Source of the DNA: a virus
Length of the DNA: 35,776 bases
Reading direction: 5' to 3' (one strand)
Virus record (IMG/VR): IMGVR_UViG_3300048839_000561
Span: 1 to 35,776 of that record
A program made the position numbers and the translations under genes. Every line of letters starts with the position of its first letter. Position 1 is the stretch's first letter. Below are positions 13,780-22,287 of the stretch, piece by piece. Under the pieces are notes generated by a model. That model was given only the letters and a program-made list of their open reading frames with translations, did no database searches and was not told the DNA's origin.

Positions 13780-16656
13780 CTAGGCCTCGCTTCCGACGGC
13801 CACGCGAATGCGTCCCGTTCCGAGTGCGGTCATTTCGACCAGTGAATTCTCGATGAGGTCTTTCATGAATCCGCGCCCTTCGAGGACGACCTTGATGACG
13901 CCTCCTGCGCCGCCTAACTTACTTGCAATGTTCGCTTGCTGCGCCTCATTCATGATTAGCTCGCCAGGCTTCGTCATTACCGGGACCGTGTCTCCACCAC
14001 GCGGGATATAGGGGACGATCATTCCGGTCGCTGCATAGAGCGGCTGTACGATCCCGCCATTCGCGAATCCAGGAATACTAACCCCAGGAATCTCAGAAGC
14101 TCCGCCTGTGAGTATTGCTTTTTGTAACCTCTTAGCTGTATCAACACCGCTGCCTCCTCCAGTGACGCCCTTAACAGCTTTACTCGGTGCGCCGATGAAA
14201 TCTTCCACGGCTTTTTTGAAGACGGCGATGGCATCCGTGAAAGGCTTGAATAGGCCAGAGATTGTCTTGGAAGCCTCAGGGAATGTGTCTTTGAAGAAGG
14301 TTTGGACTGATTCCAAAGCTCTAATTAAGCCATTAAATGGGGCTGTGAATATCTCTGTCAGGTTTCCCACGGTAAAGAAGTCGGTGACGAATTTGAAAGA
14401 AGCAGCAATATAGCCAGGGAGATCTTTCGCAAAGAATTGCCCAATCGCTGTGACACCAGACTGAATACCTCCAAACAAAGCCGCAGCACCGTCTGTGAGT
14501 GTTTTGGCGAGATCTTGAATGCCCTGGGCAAACACAGTGAACCCACCAGAGATTTTTTCCGCCACGACGTCGCCATTGAAGGCGTTGCCCATGTCGATCC
14601 CGAGCTGCTCCCCGAGGTTTTTCAGGATGCCTTCGCCTGCCATCGCCCGAACAAAGGCAAAACTAATCCTCTCAATACCGCCCTCGTTTATGAGCGTATC
14701 GACTAAGACCTCGACGACGACCGGGAGAGACTCGGCAACGGCGTCCATGATGTCAGGGATCGCCTCGACAAACTCCTTGATAAACTTCTTGGTTGCCTCT
14801 GGTCCCTCGGCGAGCTTACCGATTACGGTCCCGGCTATGGCCCCGGTTCCAGGCGCGAATGATTCCGAGATGCCAGCCCCAATGGATGAGGCCATAGAGA
14901 TTGCGCCCGACCTGCCAGATAGAACCTTCGACAGACCGCCAAGTCCGGCGGCATACCCTGCCTGCTGGCCTTCGCTCAGAGGGCTCTCAAAACCATCAGA
15001 CGGAAACAGCGCGCTTGTCGGGTCCGACGATAGCTGTTTGTTGTAGGCCTTGACCCGTTCGAGACGCTTCTTTTCTGCTTCCTCAGCCTTGTCGCGCAGG
15101 GTCTCGATTGATGCGGCCAGCTCTTCTTCGGCGGTTTTCTTTTTCTCGATCTTTTCAAGGTAGCCGATCTTTTCTTTGTCGATATGCTCTAAAGCCGCCT
15201 TGTGCATCGACTCCAGAATGATGATCTGATCGGCCAGGGCGTCTTCGATTTCCTGGCTGGAATCAGCTTCTGCGATCCGCTCGTCTTCGATGTTCTTAAG
15301 CTGGAGTTCCAGGCCCTTTTGCTCACGCTTGGCCCGCTCGTCTTCAGCCTTAATGGCGTCGTCTTCAGCCGCTTTTTGGAGTTCCTTCTTTTCGGCAAAG
15401 GTCTTTCTCTGAGCCGCCGCCTTTGCGCGTTCGGCATTGGCCGCACTTTCGGCTTCCTTCTTCTTGCCCTCAACATCGGCCGTCTTTTCGGCTTCGATCT
15501 GAGCAAGGCGCTCGTTGTGGCCCTCTCTGTAGGCTTTGGTTACTCCGCTAAATTGAGTGGTGATCGCCTCTTTGAGCTGCCGGTAGCCCTCGGTGATACT
15601 CGCCCTGTCGAATGTAAGGGCTCCGATCAGAATCTTGCCGAACCCGCTCATGACGTCCCCGGCACTCGCGGCAAAGGCAAAAATGATTTCCTTGGTTGCC
15701 GCGAGGACGCCAGCCGTAATCTCCTGGATGCCGAGGAAGTTGGTGTTCCAGGCAATGGCAAGGCCAGCGATGACTGCGATCACCCCGCCAACGACAGCGG
15801 TTATGCCGAGTAGCGGGATTGAAAGCGTTGCGGCGGCCGTGGCAACGGTCGAAAACATAACGACAGCACCGGCGCCGGCCGCGACCAGGCCAGCGAAGGC
15901 TGTCGCTGCAGCAATGAGGATCGCTCCGATCTTAAACAGGGCGGGGTTTTCATTGATTTTGTCGACGAAATCCTTGAACATCCTGGCCGCTGCTTCGGCG
16001 GCGGGAGCAAACTGTTGGCCGAGGTTTTCGGCCACATCTCCGAGTGAGTTTTTAAGCTGGGCAAAAACACCTAGTCCACGGGTCACAGCCTCAGCCTGGC
16101 CGCTGAACTTGTCATTAACACCTTGAATGATTTGCGCGAGTTTCTCTTGCTTGGTTCCGGTGGTATCGACGTCGATACCGTACTCTTTCATTGCGTTCTT
16201 GCTGGTGCCAACCGTCTTTGCAACGATCGCAGCGGCGCTATCGTAGTCGCCAGTTTTGACGGCGAGGTTTGCGACTGCGTCTGCGAGCTCACCAGTGATT
16301 TCTATCTGCCCAAGCTGCGCCTGTAGGGTCGCAAAACCCTTTTTGACGGAGTCGTCATCCATCTTAGTCTTGTCTTGGATCGAACTAGCCAGCTCGTCGT
16401 AGCGTTGGCGCAAGGCGGTCGTAAAGACACCCTGATTTACCAGGGCCTGGTCAAGGCTGTTGCTGACCTCTTCGGCCTCGGCAAATGAGGCAACAGAAAG
16501 CGCAATGGCCCCGCTCAGTGCGGCAAAAGCTATGCCGGCCGTTTTGCCAAACTTCGCGGCCTCGTCAGCGGAATCCTTGATGCTGGTCGAAAACTCTTTA
16601 AGAGCCTGCTGCGCCTGTTCGGTCTTGGCTTTGATCGATATGACTGTCTCCGCCAT
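13780..16656 (-). CDS. Tail tape measure protein
   Basis: A 958-residue protein that sets tail length and is ejected with the DNA. It has the expected parts: an N-terminal helical region, a strongly hydrophobic block (about residues 240-310, many Ala/Val/Ile/Gly), a long charged coiled coil (about residues 385-545), further Gly/Ala-rich apolar segments, and a compact C-terminal tail with GGDTVPVMTKPGELIMNEAQ. That last motif is frequent near the end of tape measures. The start lies inside the end of the frameshifted chaperone frame (about 59 bases overlap), a common arrangement. GAGGGAG precedes the ATG. Confidence 0.9.
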   Translation of the reverse strand: MAETVISIKAKTEQAQQALKEFSTSIKDSADEAAKFGKTAGIAFAALSGAIALSVASFAEAEEVSNSLDQALVNQGVFTTALRQRYDELASSIQDKTKMDDDSVKKGFATLQAQLGQIEITGELADAVANLAVKTGDYDSAAAIVAKTVGTSKNAMKEYGIDVDTTGTKQEKLAQIIQGVNDKFSGQAEAVTRGLGVFAQLKNSLGDVAENLGQQFAPAAEAAARMFKDFVDKINENPALFKIGAILIAAATAFAGLVAAGAGAVVMFSTVATAAATLSIPLLGITAVVGGVIAVIAGLAIAWNTNFLGIQEITAGVLAATKEIIFAFAASAGDVMSGFGKILIGALTFDRASITEGYRQLKEAITTQFSGVTKAYREGHNERLAQIEAEKTADVEGKKKEAESAANAERAKAAAQRKTFAEKKELQKAAEDDAIKAEDERAKREQKGLELQLKNIEDERIAEADSSQEIEDALADQIIILESMHKAALEHIDKEKIGYLEKIEKKKTAEEELAASIETLRDKAEEAEKKRLERVKAYNKQLSSDPTSALFPSDGFESPLSEGQQAGYAAGLGGLSKVLSGRSGAISMASSIGAGISESFAPGTGAIAGTVIGKLAEGPEATKKFIKEFVEAIPDIMDAVAESLPVVVEVLVDTLINEGGIERISFAFVRAMAGEGILKNLGEQLGIDMGNAFNGDVVAEKISGGFTVFAQGIQDLAKTLTDGAAALFGGIQSGVTAIGQFFAKDLPGYIAASFKFVTDFFTVGNLTEIFTAPFNGLIRALESVQTFFKDTFPEASKTISGLFKPFTDAIAVFKKAVEDFIGAPSKAVKGVTGGGSGVDTAKRLQKAILTGGASEIPGVSIPGFANGGIVQPLYAATGMIVPYIPRGGDTVPVMTKPGELIMNEAQQANIASKLGGAGGVIKVVLEGRGFMKDLIENSLVEMTALGTGRIRVAVGSEA

Positions 16657-17307
16657 GGGCTCCCTCGTTCAGGTATTCAAGATGCCTTTTCGTCGCACCC
16701 TTCATGGCGGCGCTTTCTGGCCTGTCTTCGAAATCTTCGTCGTCGTCCGGCTCTTGGGGTTTCTCTGTAACCTTTGCCCCAAGCGCTCCAGCAACGACTC
16801 GCACCAGCACGTCAATCAGGTCGCTGCGCTCTCTCACGTAACTACTAACCAGGACCGACGCCTGCCGGGGCGTCAGATCCAGAACGTTGTCTAAGTTGTA
16901 GGCGGGGTAGTGCCGGCAGATCGTCGCGATCCAGTCCGCCCAGTTGGCTTTTTTGACGGGACATCCCCCGGCTTGGCTTTCACGGGCTTTGGCATTGATT
17001 CAGCCGCCACGTTCATAAGGCCCGTGACCGAGTTGATGAGGCTCATGATGTCGACTGATTCCATGAAATCCTCGAAGTCGCTGAAGTCGGCGCGGTTGGT
17101 CAAGACCTCCCACATGAACTCAGCCATGACCTCAATATCTGGATCGTTTGAGCCGATCTTGTGCAACACCTGATCGATACCGCCATACTTTTTCGCCCAG
17201 CGCATGGTTCGAAGGGTGATCGGGCCCACTTTGATCGCCTTGCCACAGGCGAGTTCAAAAACCTTTCCCGTTGGACGCTCAACGTCCTGAATCTCTTTCT
17301 CTTTCAT
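16598..17307 (-). CDS. Tail assembly chaperone, frameshifted form (gpGT-like)
   Basis: This is the -1 frameshift product, roughly 236 residues when started at 17307. Ribosomes read the short chaperone to its Ser-Lys-Lys at the slippery site (16954-16948), slip back one base, and continue for 116 codons in the new frame. That extension begins ANWADWIATICRHYP and includes NVLDLTPRQASVLVSS, an acidic DDDEDFEDRPES segment and a C-terminus inside the tape-measure start. The extension is open from the slip to the stop with no stop codon, which would be unexpected by chance. In lambda-like phages the G and GT proteins coat and load the tape measure. Coordinates span both frames. Confidence 0.8.
16891..17307 (-). 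CDS. Tail assembly chaperone, short form (gpG-like)
   Basis: A 138-residue protein when translated from the ATG at 17307. AGGAG is 6 bases before this ATG but directly abuts an earlier one at 17313, so the later start is better. The sequence (KVFELACGKAIKVGPITLRTMRWAKKYGGID) is the TAC-type N-terminus that follows the tail tube gene in siphoviruses. The final 18 residues after the slippery lysines are only made when no frameshift occurs. It lies between the tail tube and tape-measure genes, exactly where this pair is expected. Confidence 0.82.
   Translation of the reverse strand: MKEKEIQDVERPTGKVFELACGKAIKVGPITLRTMRWAKKYGGIDQVLHKIGSNDPDIEVMAEFMWEVLTNRADFSDFEDFMESVDIMSLINSVTGLMNVAAESMPKPVKAKPGDVPSKKPTGRTGSRRSAGTTPPTT
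16948..16954 (-). promoter_or_regulatory. Programmed -1 ribosomal frameshift site
   Basis: On the minus strand the heptamer A-AAA-AAG is in the correct register (TCA AAA AAG in the zero frame). After slipping, the ribosome reads GCC AAC TGG and stays open to 16598. A-AAA-AAG is one of the most slippery sequences in bacteria. Confidence 0.85.
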
Positions 17308-17395
17308 TGCCATCTCCTAGTAGTGTTATCCATCATGCTTTCGTAGGCCGAGCCAGCACTTAAGCCGGCCCGGCCATACGTCTCCCCCGAAACTC

Positions 17396-18280
17396 TTACG
17401 CGCCGGTTATGTGCCGGAACGTTGCAACCTTGTTCTCGGTCGAGTCGTAGAGGCACTCGATCGTGATGTCAGAATTCATGAAGTTCTTTTCTTGCAGCGG
17501 GATTGGCACACCAAACCCACGGCAGCGATAGAGCTGCATGTCGAAGAGCGTGCCGGACGACTGTTGCTGCGAGGTGACGAAGGCCCCGAACTCTGGGAAT
17601 GTCACCGGGCTTGCGCCGAGGTCAACGATCACGTTGCCGGCGTTGATCTTTCTGACCAGGAAGTAAGCGGAATCGCCGGCCGTCATGCCGATGGTTCCCG
17701 AGCCGCCCGTCAAGCGGACGCCTATACCTGCGAGGTCGTGGGTCCCTGCCGTGGTAATGGTCTGCTCCGAATCTACCAGCAAATTGTCGTCGACAAACGT
17801 CAGGTCAGTGCCCTGGGCGAAGTCGACGTCTGACATCCCGTAGACCTTGACCTTGGTCGCCTCAGTGCAGACAACGGCATACAGGCCTGACTTGAGGTTT
17901 GCCGCGCCCGTGGCCGGGATTACAGTCGCACTCGCGATACCGGTGGTAGCGCTCATGACCGACGTGCCCTTGCAGTTGGTCAAGGTGCCGACGTTGCCGG
18001 ACGTTTCAGCCGAGTTGGTCGTAACTGACGCGCCAAGCAGACGCTGGAGAAGCAGCGGGGAGAACTCTTTGACCGTCCCGGACAAGGCCGATTCGATCGT
18101 TCCGCCTTCAGCTTCCCATGGGAACGGGCTCGACCCGCCGAAAAGCTTCACTGATTGGCCTGAAAGTGCGAACGACAAATTGCCCAGGATCTTCAAAATG
18201 CCATAGGGCTGCTTGGTCGTGCGGTTGTAGAGCGTGAGTGAGTGAGTACCATAAATGACTTTTGGTTGACTCAAGGACAT
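17396..18280 (-). CDS. Major tail tube protein
   Basis: A 294-residue, beta-rich structural protein placed directly before the tail chaperone pair. The N-terminus (QPKVIYGTHSLTLYNRTTKQPYGILKILGNLSF) is typical of tube monomers that begin with a beta strand layer. The interior is rich in Thr/Gly/Ala, and the C-terminal part (SDITIECLYDSTENKVATFRH) closes with a strand. AAAGGAG lies 8-9 bases before the ATG. Assignment is by position and general composition. Confidence 0.75.
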   Translation of the reverse strand: MSLSQPKVIYGTHSLTLYNRTTKQPYGILKILGNLSFALSGQSVKLFGGSSPFPWEAEGGTIESALSGTVKEFSPLLLQRLLGASVTTNSAETSGNVGTLTNCKGTSVMSATTGIASATVIPATGAANLKSGLYAVVCTEATKVKVYGMSDVDFAQGTDLTFVDDNLLVDSEQTITTAGTHDLAGIGVRLTGGSGTIGMTAGDSAYFLVRKINAGNVIVDLGASPVTFPEFGAFVTSQQQSSGTLFDMQLYRCRGFGVPIPLQEKNFMNSDITIECLYDSTENKVATFRHITGA

Positions 18281-18292
18281 GCCTTGTCTCCT

Positions 18293-18763
18293 TTAAATGA
18301 TGTTGAGTTCGACTCCGACCCCTACCGCGTAGTAGAGGCCTCCGGTTTTCACAGCGAACGGGACTGCAGCCAGGGGGATGATCGACACTCGCTGCCGTTG
18401 AAACGTCTCCTCTGCCACTTCCTTCAGCGCGCGGCGGTATCGGGCATTGACCTTGAAAAGATCAAGTGGGTCCGACGCGATAGTGCTGGAGTGAACTAGC
18501 TGGACGAGAATCTCAATACGCTGCGACGTGTGGTCACCGACGGTCCCCGTCGGTTGCACGTTGACGGCAAAGATGACACAGGGGTCGTAGTTCGGGACGG
18601 CTGCTCCCCAAGTGTCGTAATAATAAGCTCCACTCTCGACGGTGCGAAGTGTAATGGAGTCGTTTTTCTCGGCGTTGATCGCGGCGATCTTGGCGTTTAA
18701 GCCTGCTTTGATCGCTTCAATGATCCGTGTACCATGGTATTCATCGTCAAATGGTTTCGCCAT
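18293..18763 (-). CDS. Tail terminator/head-tail joining protein candidate
   Basis: A 156-residue protein with mixed alpha/beta character (RIIEAIKAGLNAKIAAIN, then EILVQLVHSS in the middle and AVPFAVKTGGLYYAVGVGVEL at the end). The strand-helix layout and the position between the gpG-like completion protein and the tail tube fit a tail terminator. The ATG overlaps the previous stop as TAATG, with AAGGAG 7 bases upstream. The family call is contextual. Confidence 0.6.
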   Translation of the reverse strand: MAKPFDDEYHGTRIIEAIKAGLNAKIAAINAEKNDSITLRTVESGAYYYDTWGAAVPNYDPCVIFAVNVQPTGTVGDHTSQRIEILVQLVHSSTIASDPLDLFKVNARYRRALKEVAEETFQRQRVSIIPLAAVPFAVKTGGLYYAVGVGVELNII

Positions 18764-19242
18764 TAGAGGGCTCCTTCGACAAGCTTTTGCACGTACACAT
18801 CAGCGATACGTGCCCATCTACGAATCATCGGGCTGTCTTCTGACTCGTCGAATATCGGACGCCGAGGCATCTTCGAGGTGCCCTTGTGGTGGTATTCACC
18901 TATGGGGTCTGCCGTACCGATGACGAACGATTTTGGTTTGATTTCGTGGACGGCGTCTGGACCTTCCCGTGATAGCAGCGATGCCATGAGCTTGCCGGTC
19001 GCAAAAAGAATCGGGTAGACAAACCCGTGCCGCTTTTCCTTTTCGACCTTGTAGGCTGGCGTCAAGTCAGCGTACTGGCCCGGCCCCTTGAGCATTAAAA
19101 TCTGCTTTTGGGTCTTATAGAAGTCCGAGGCAAACTGCTCAAACATTGGACTAAGGTCGTCCATCGCTTTGCGCAGATAGGCAACACGCGACTGCAAGGC
19201 CTGCAGCGGCTCGTCGTCAATTGTGAACGCCTCTTGTCCCAT
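18763..19242 (-). CDS. Phage virion morphogenesis protein (Mu gpG-like tail completion)
   Basis: A 159-residue protein of the phage virion-morphogenesis family. Telling segments are the N-terminal helix pair (LQALQSRVAYLRKAMDDLSPMF), RHGFVYPILFATGKLMASL, and the conserved C-terminal HHKGTSKMPRRPIF. In Mu the family member works at the head-tail joining step. Its neighbours are the DUF1320-like connector and the terminator candidate, the same order as in Mu-like heads. Confidence 0.8.
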   Translation of the reverse strand: MGQEAFTIDDEPLQALQSRVAYLRKAMDDLSPMFEQFASDFYKTQKQILMLKGPGQYADLTPAYKVEKEKRHGFVYPILFATGKLMASLLSREGPDAVHEIKPKSFVIGTADPIGEYHHKGTSKMPRRPIFDESEDSPMIRRWARIADVYVQKLVEGAL

Positions 19243-19245
19243 CGC

Positions 19246-19683
19246 CTACCATTGCCTCGTATGTTTTTTCCAAATTGGGTCTGACGTCGAAAGGCTTGAG
19301 CTTCTAATTTGACCTGATGATGCGGCTGTTGCGTCGGATAGGAGCATCGTCCCTGAGACAATATCGGCCAGCATCTTGTCGGCGCGTTTGCGCATGTCGG
19401 GCGCGCGAAGGCCGAGGTCTGAATCCTTCTCAGTCAGTGCTCCCGAGGCGATAAGGATCTCGTGGGTTTCAGCAGCGACCAAAAGCGTGCAGATCTCGTT
19501 TAGGATCAGCAGCGCATTTTCCCCCGTAACCGGGACCGTATACACAGACGACAGCTTGCCGTCGATAATGGCGGAGTAATTCGCGATCATCGAAGCCATT
19601 TTTGTCGTGCTGATAGAGCTGTTCGAGTCGACATCAAGTCGCTTGAACTTGCCCTGGACATCACCTGTGGTGCAGTAACCCAT
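19246..19683 (-). CDS. DUF1320-like head-tail connector (Mu gp36-like)
   Basis: A 145-residue protein matching the small connector group found in Mu-like phages. It begins MGYCTTGDVQGKFKRLDVD, has a helical core (MIANYSAIIDGKLSSVYTVPV, ICTLLVAAETHEIL), and a basic helix LRAPDMRKRADKMLADI, all typical for the group. GAGG lies 7 bases before the ATG. It would sit below the portal to join head and tail. Confidence 0.8.
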   Translation of the reverse strand: MGYCTTGDVQGKFKRLDVDSNSSISTTKMASMIANYSAIIDGKLSSVYTVPVTGENALLILNEICTLLVAAETHEILIASGALTEKDSDLGLRAPDMRKRADKMLADIVSGTMLLSDATAASSGQIRSSSLSTSDPIWKKHTRQW

Positions 19684-19730
19684 AAAAGCCTCGTAGCCCG
19701 GGGGACATTAAGCCCCCCAGGCGTTAATCA

Positions 19731-20387
19731 CTATGCAGATGCCATCAGTCCAGCGGTCTTGAGTGCGGCGATAACCCCATTCAAGGTCGTCATGATCTCT
19801 TTGTTCTGCTCGTTGACGCCGGTGACGATCGATGCAACAGCAGTTGCAATCGCGGTATCGACGTCGCTTGCGGCAGGACTAGAACCGCCTGCGCATGATC
19901 CAGCCGTTGCTGCTACGTCAACTAAGGAGCCGTTTGCCGTTCCCGTTAGGGTGCCGGTCAATGCCGCAACCAAAGCCGCTTGCGCAGACGGAGCTGCATC
20001 AAGTGCCAGGGAAACCAACACGGGGATGGTGTCGCCCGAGCTGGAGTTTGGGCCGATCGCATCAGCAACCGCGCAGATCATGTCGCCTTCAGCAGAAGAG
20101 GCCACGCCCTTACCGTCGGAATCGACTTTGATGCGACCACCAGCGGCAACCGCGCCCGCTACTGCAAGGTAAGCGCCTCCGCCGAACATGGCGACTTCAG
20201 CCGCCTCGCCCGTGTTCGGAGCATTCTGAACAATGCCGATTGGCTTGTCAGAAGCGCCTGCGATAACGACCTTTTGCTCCTTGCCGGAGCCAGTGTCGAA
20301 CTTGACGAAGTGGTATTGCTTAGCGGTCAGGTTCCCGCCAGCAACGTAAGACTGCATGTTTGGCTTAATGCAAGGTTTCAGACTCAT
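19731..20387 (-). CDS. Head decoration protein (DUF2190-like)
   Basis: A 218-residue capsid protein. The first 120 residues have the compact beta fold of DUF2190 decoration proteins (AGGNLTAKQYHFVKFD, IVQNAPNTGEAAEVAMFGGGAY, GGRIKVDSDGKG). The C-terminal 90 residues are an unusual Ala/Thr/Val-rich extension (ALVAALTGTLTGTANG and onward), probably a surface or trimerisation segment. The protein is small and lies next to the major capsid gene, which supports cementing of the shell. Confidence 0.78.
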   Translation of the reverse strand: MSLKPCIKPNMQSYVAGGNLTAKQYHFVKFDTGSGKEQKVVIAGASDKPIGIVQNAPNTGEAAEVAMFGGGAYLAVAGAVAAGGRIKVDSDGKGVASSAEGDMICAVADAIGPNSSSGDTIPVLVSLALDAAPSAQAALVAALTGTLTGTANGSLVDVAATAGSCAGGSSPAASDVDTAIATAVASIVTGVNEQNKEIMTTLNGVIAALKTAGLMASA

Positions 20388-20425
20388 TGTTTTTCCCTTT
20401 CGTGGAGGTCGCTAATCGCGCCTCT

Positions 20426-20710
20426 TTATTGTGATTTTTCGACAAGTCCATGCTTGCAAAGGTTTTCAAGAGTCGCCTGATCGAGACCGACGACCTTCTG
20501 CCCCTTTTCAAAAAAATGGGACTTGTTGCCATCGCCATGGCTGAAGCGAGACTTGGCGACGTAACCGACTCCGCTGCTTTCCGGGGCTGGAGCTTCCGCT
20601 ACAACCTCCTGGGCAGCTTCATCGTTTACTTCCGCCGCATGCTCGACTTCATCCTTTGGCGATTCTGTGTTGGGTAGCAGTGACGCTACGCCTCTTGGTT
20701 TCTTTGCCAT
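20426..20710 (-). CDS. Small head-region protein, function unknown
   Basis: A 94-residue acidic protein between the major capsid and the decoration genes. The N-terminal half is rich in Glu, Ala and Pro (a disordered region), and the C-terminal half carries FEKGQKVVGLDQATLENLCKHGLVEK, a short fold of the kind seen in small head-completion or HI1506-type proteins. AAAGGATG lies 4-6 bases before the ATG. I cannot assign a function. Confidence 0.6.
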   Translation of the reverse strand: MAKKPRGVASLLPNTESPKDEVEHAAEVNDEAAQEVVAEAPAPESSGVGYVAKSRFSHGDGNKSHFFEKGQKVVGLDQATLENLCKHGLVEKSQ

Positions 20711-20751
20711 CTCTCATCCTTTCAAAAAAATGCCATCCAAAACTCTGCTGG

Positions 20752-21672
20752 TTACTCGACCGCCGCATCGATCATGTAGACGCCTTTTTCGTTCAAGACG
20801 TACTGATCGTATTCGTCGGTTGAGCGAACCCACCAACCCTTGACGTCTTCGTCACGCCACTTGTCGACGACCGGACCCGTGCGACGCTTAACCGTGTAGC
20901 CGAAGCAGTGCTCTTTGAGTTGTGGGCTTTGTGGGATGTAAACCGCCCAGCAGTGCTTGCCCCACAGGTCACCATATGTGTCGGTTTGACCCAAGGCGGC
21001 CGTGTTGTAGCGGCCAAGCCCAACCAGGACTTGCTTGATGCCAAGGCGCTTGGCGATCATTTCTTCGCTGATGTATGCAAAGCTGGTGTACTTGAACAGC
21101 TCCGAAACCTCAGAGAGGGAAACGAACTTGTCCCAAGCTGCACGGCCGAAGACAAGGGTGACCATTGAGCGCGGAACGTTCATGGCGCTGGCGCATGTGG
21201 TGATCGCCGTTTCGACGTCCGTGATAGGCGCGTCAGTCGATTCGCCCCACTGGTCGGTGCCGGACTTCGTGACGTAGTTGGTGAAGTTCCCAACCGTGTT
21301 CATGAAGTTTGCGAGACCGTACTCGCGCGAAATGCTGAGCAAGTCCATAACCAGCTCGGTCTTGTCCTTCTGCTCATCGAACGGTGCCTCTTGGTTTTCA
21401 GCGGCCTTGTCCGAAGCCATGGCCTTCAGTGCATGCTCTTCGAGGGTGTAGGCATCGGCCTGGCTGACGTTGGACGTGATGGTCGGCGTGCCGCCTTCAG
21501 GTGCCTTGATCGTCGAGACGATGCGCATGTTGTGACCGCCGTAATCGGCAATCTTGCCCGTTGGCTTGTTCACCAGCAGGGGCGGCATGATGAGTTCGTT
21601 GATGTGAAAGCGTGGGCGGTAGCCCTTAGCGATGTTGGTCAACAGTTGGTCTTGATAGTTCTTTCCACTCAT
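20752..21672 (-). CDS. Major capsid protein
   Basis: A 306-residue protein that should form the icosahedral shell (HK97-like fold). It has an N-terminal arm, MRIVSTIKAPEGGTPTITSN at residues 49-68, a spine helix region (ELVMDLLSISREYGLANFM), SMVTLVFGRAAWDKF and a C-terminal YTVKRRTGPVVDKWRDEDVKG segment. The length suits Mu-type and E-type capsids. AGGGAG lies 8 bases before the ATG. It is between the protease/scaffold and decoration genes, the expected place. Confidence 0.85.
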   Translation of the reverse strand: MSGKNYQDQLLTNIAKGYRPRFHINELIMPPLLVNKPTGKIADYGGHNMRIVSTIKAPEGGTPTITSNVSQADAYTLEEHALKAMASDKAAENQEAPFDEQKDKTELVMDLLSISREYGLANFMNTVGNFTNYVTKSGTDQWGESTDAPITDVETAITTCASAMNVPRSMVTLVFGRAAWDKFVSLSEVSELFKYTSFAYISEEMIAKRLGIKQVLVGLGRYNTAALGQTDTYGDLWGKHCWAVYIPQSPQLKEHCFGYTVKRRTGPVVDKWRDEDVKGWWVRSTDEYDQYVLNEKGVYMIDAAVE

Positions 21673-21744
21673 GGAGTGTCTCCCTTATTTTGTTGAGCCT
21701 TCCGATCATCGGGCGGCTGGTTGTGGCGCTCGCTGCATTTGCCC

Positions 21745-22287
21745 TTAGGCGTGCATCGAGTCGTAACGCTTCGCGAGTTCCGGTTCTGCCCGGCGCACTC
21801 TCGCAACGGCATCAGAGATGCTGATGTTGTCTTTTGCCGCCAGCTCGGAGGCCTTCTCAGACAGCTCAACATCGGCAGGCTTGCCGCTGTCACCTTGAGC
21901 GCCGCCGCCATGGCCCTTGCTGTCGGTCGTCATGACCTTAGGCATCGCGTTGACCATGGTCTCAGCGAATTCAAAGCCGTTCTTTTCGAACACTTCCTTG
22001 AGCGGTCCTTCAGAGAACGCTTTGGTGAGCTTGCCGTCGCGCATGCCTTTTTCGACCAGGGCGTCGAACTTGACCTTGGCGGAAGCCTTCTCGGAAGCGG
22101 TCACTTTCTCGGAAAGCTCCGTAACTTTTGCGTTGGCTTCGCTGAGTTTTTGCTCAGTTGACGCCACGAGGCCTTTTGCTTCTGACAACTGGGTTGCCAG
22201 CGTGTCAGCCTTTGCTGCTTTTGCTTGCAGCTCGGACAAAGAGATGCCGAGGCCTGCGAGTTTTTCAGTGAGTTCTGCGAGATTCAT
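21745..22287 (-). CDS. Capsid scaffold from an internal start (nested in protease gene)
   Basis: A 180-residue product, MNLAELTEKLAGLG and onward, in frame with the protease gene. GGAG lies 9 bases before this ATG (22287), an internal ribosome site that the longer reading would not need. Mu I/Z and lambda C/Nu3 use the same design: one gene, a protease-scaffold fusion, and a more abundant scaffold from the internal start. Confidence 0.65.
   Translation of the reverse strand: MNLAELTEKLAGLGISLSELQAKAAKADTLATQLSEAKGLVASTEQKLSEANAKVTELSEKVTASEKASAKVKFDALVEKGMRDGKLTKAFSEGPLKEVFEKNGFEFAETMVNAMPKVMTTDSKGHGGGAQGDSGKPADVELSEKASELAAKDNISISDAVARVRRAEPELAKRYDSMHA

Noticed and set aside
15202-15813. A 203-codon rightward open frame opposite the tape measure gene
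   Set aside because: Low-complexity coiled-coil DNA on the other strand produces such frames; no independent signal supports it.
16598-16837. A separate 79-codon gene before the tape measure
   Set aside because: It is the end of the -1 frameshift extension, which is open all the way back to the slippery site.
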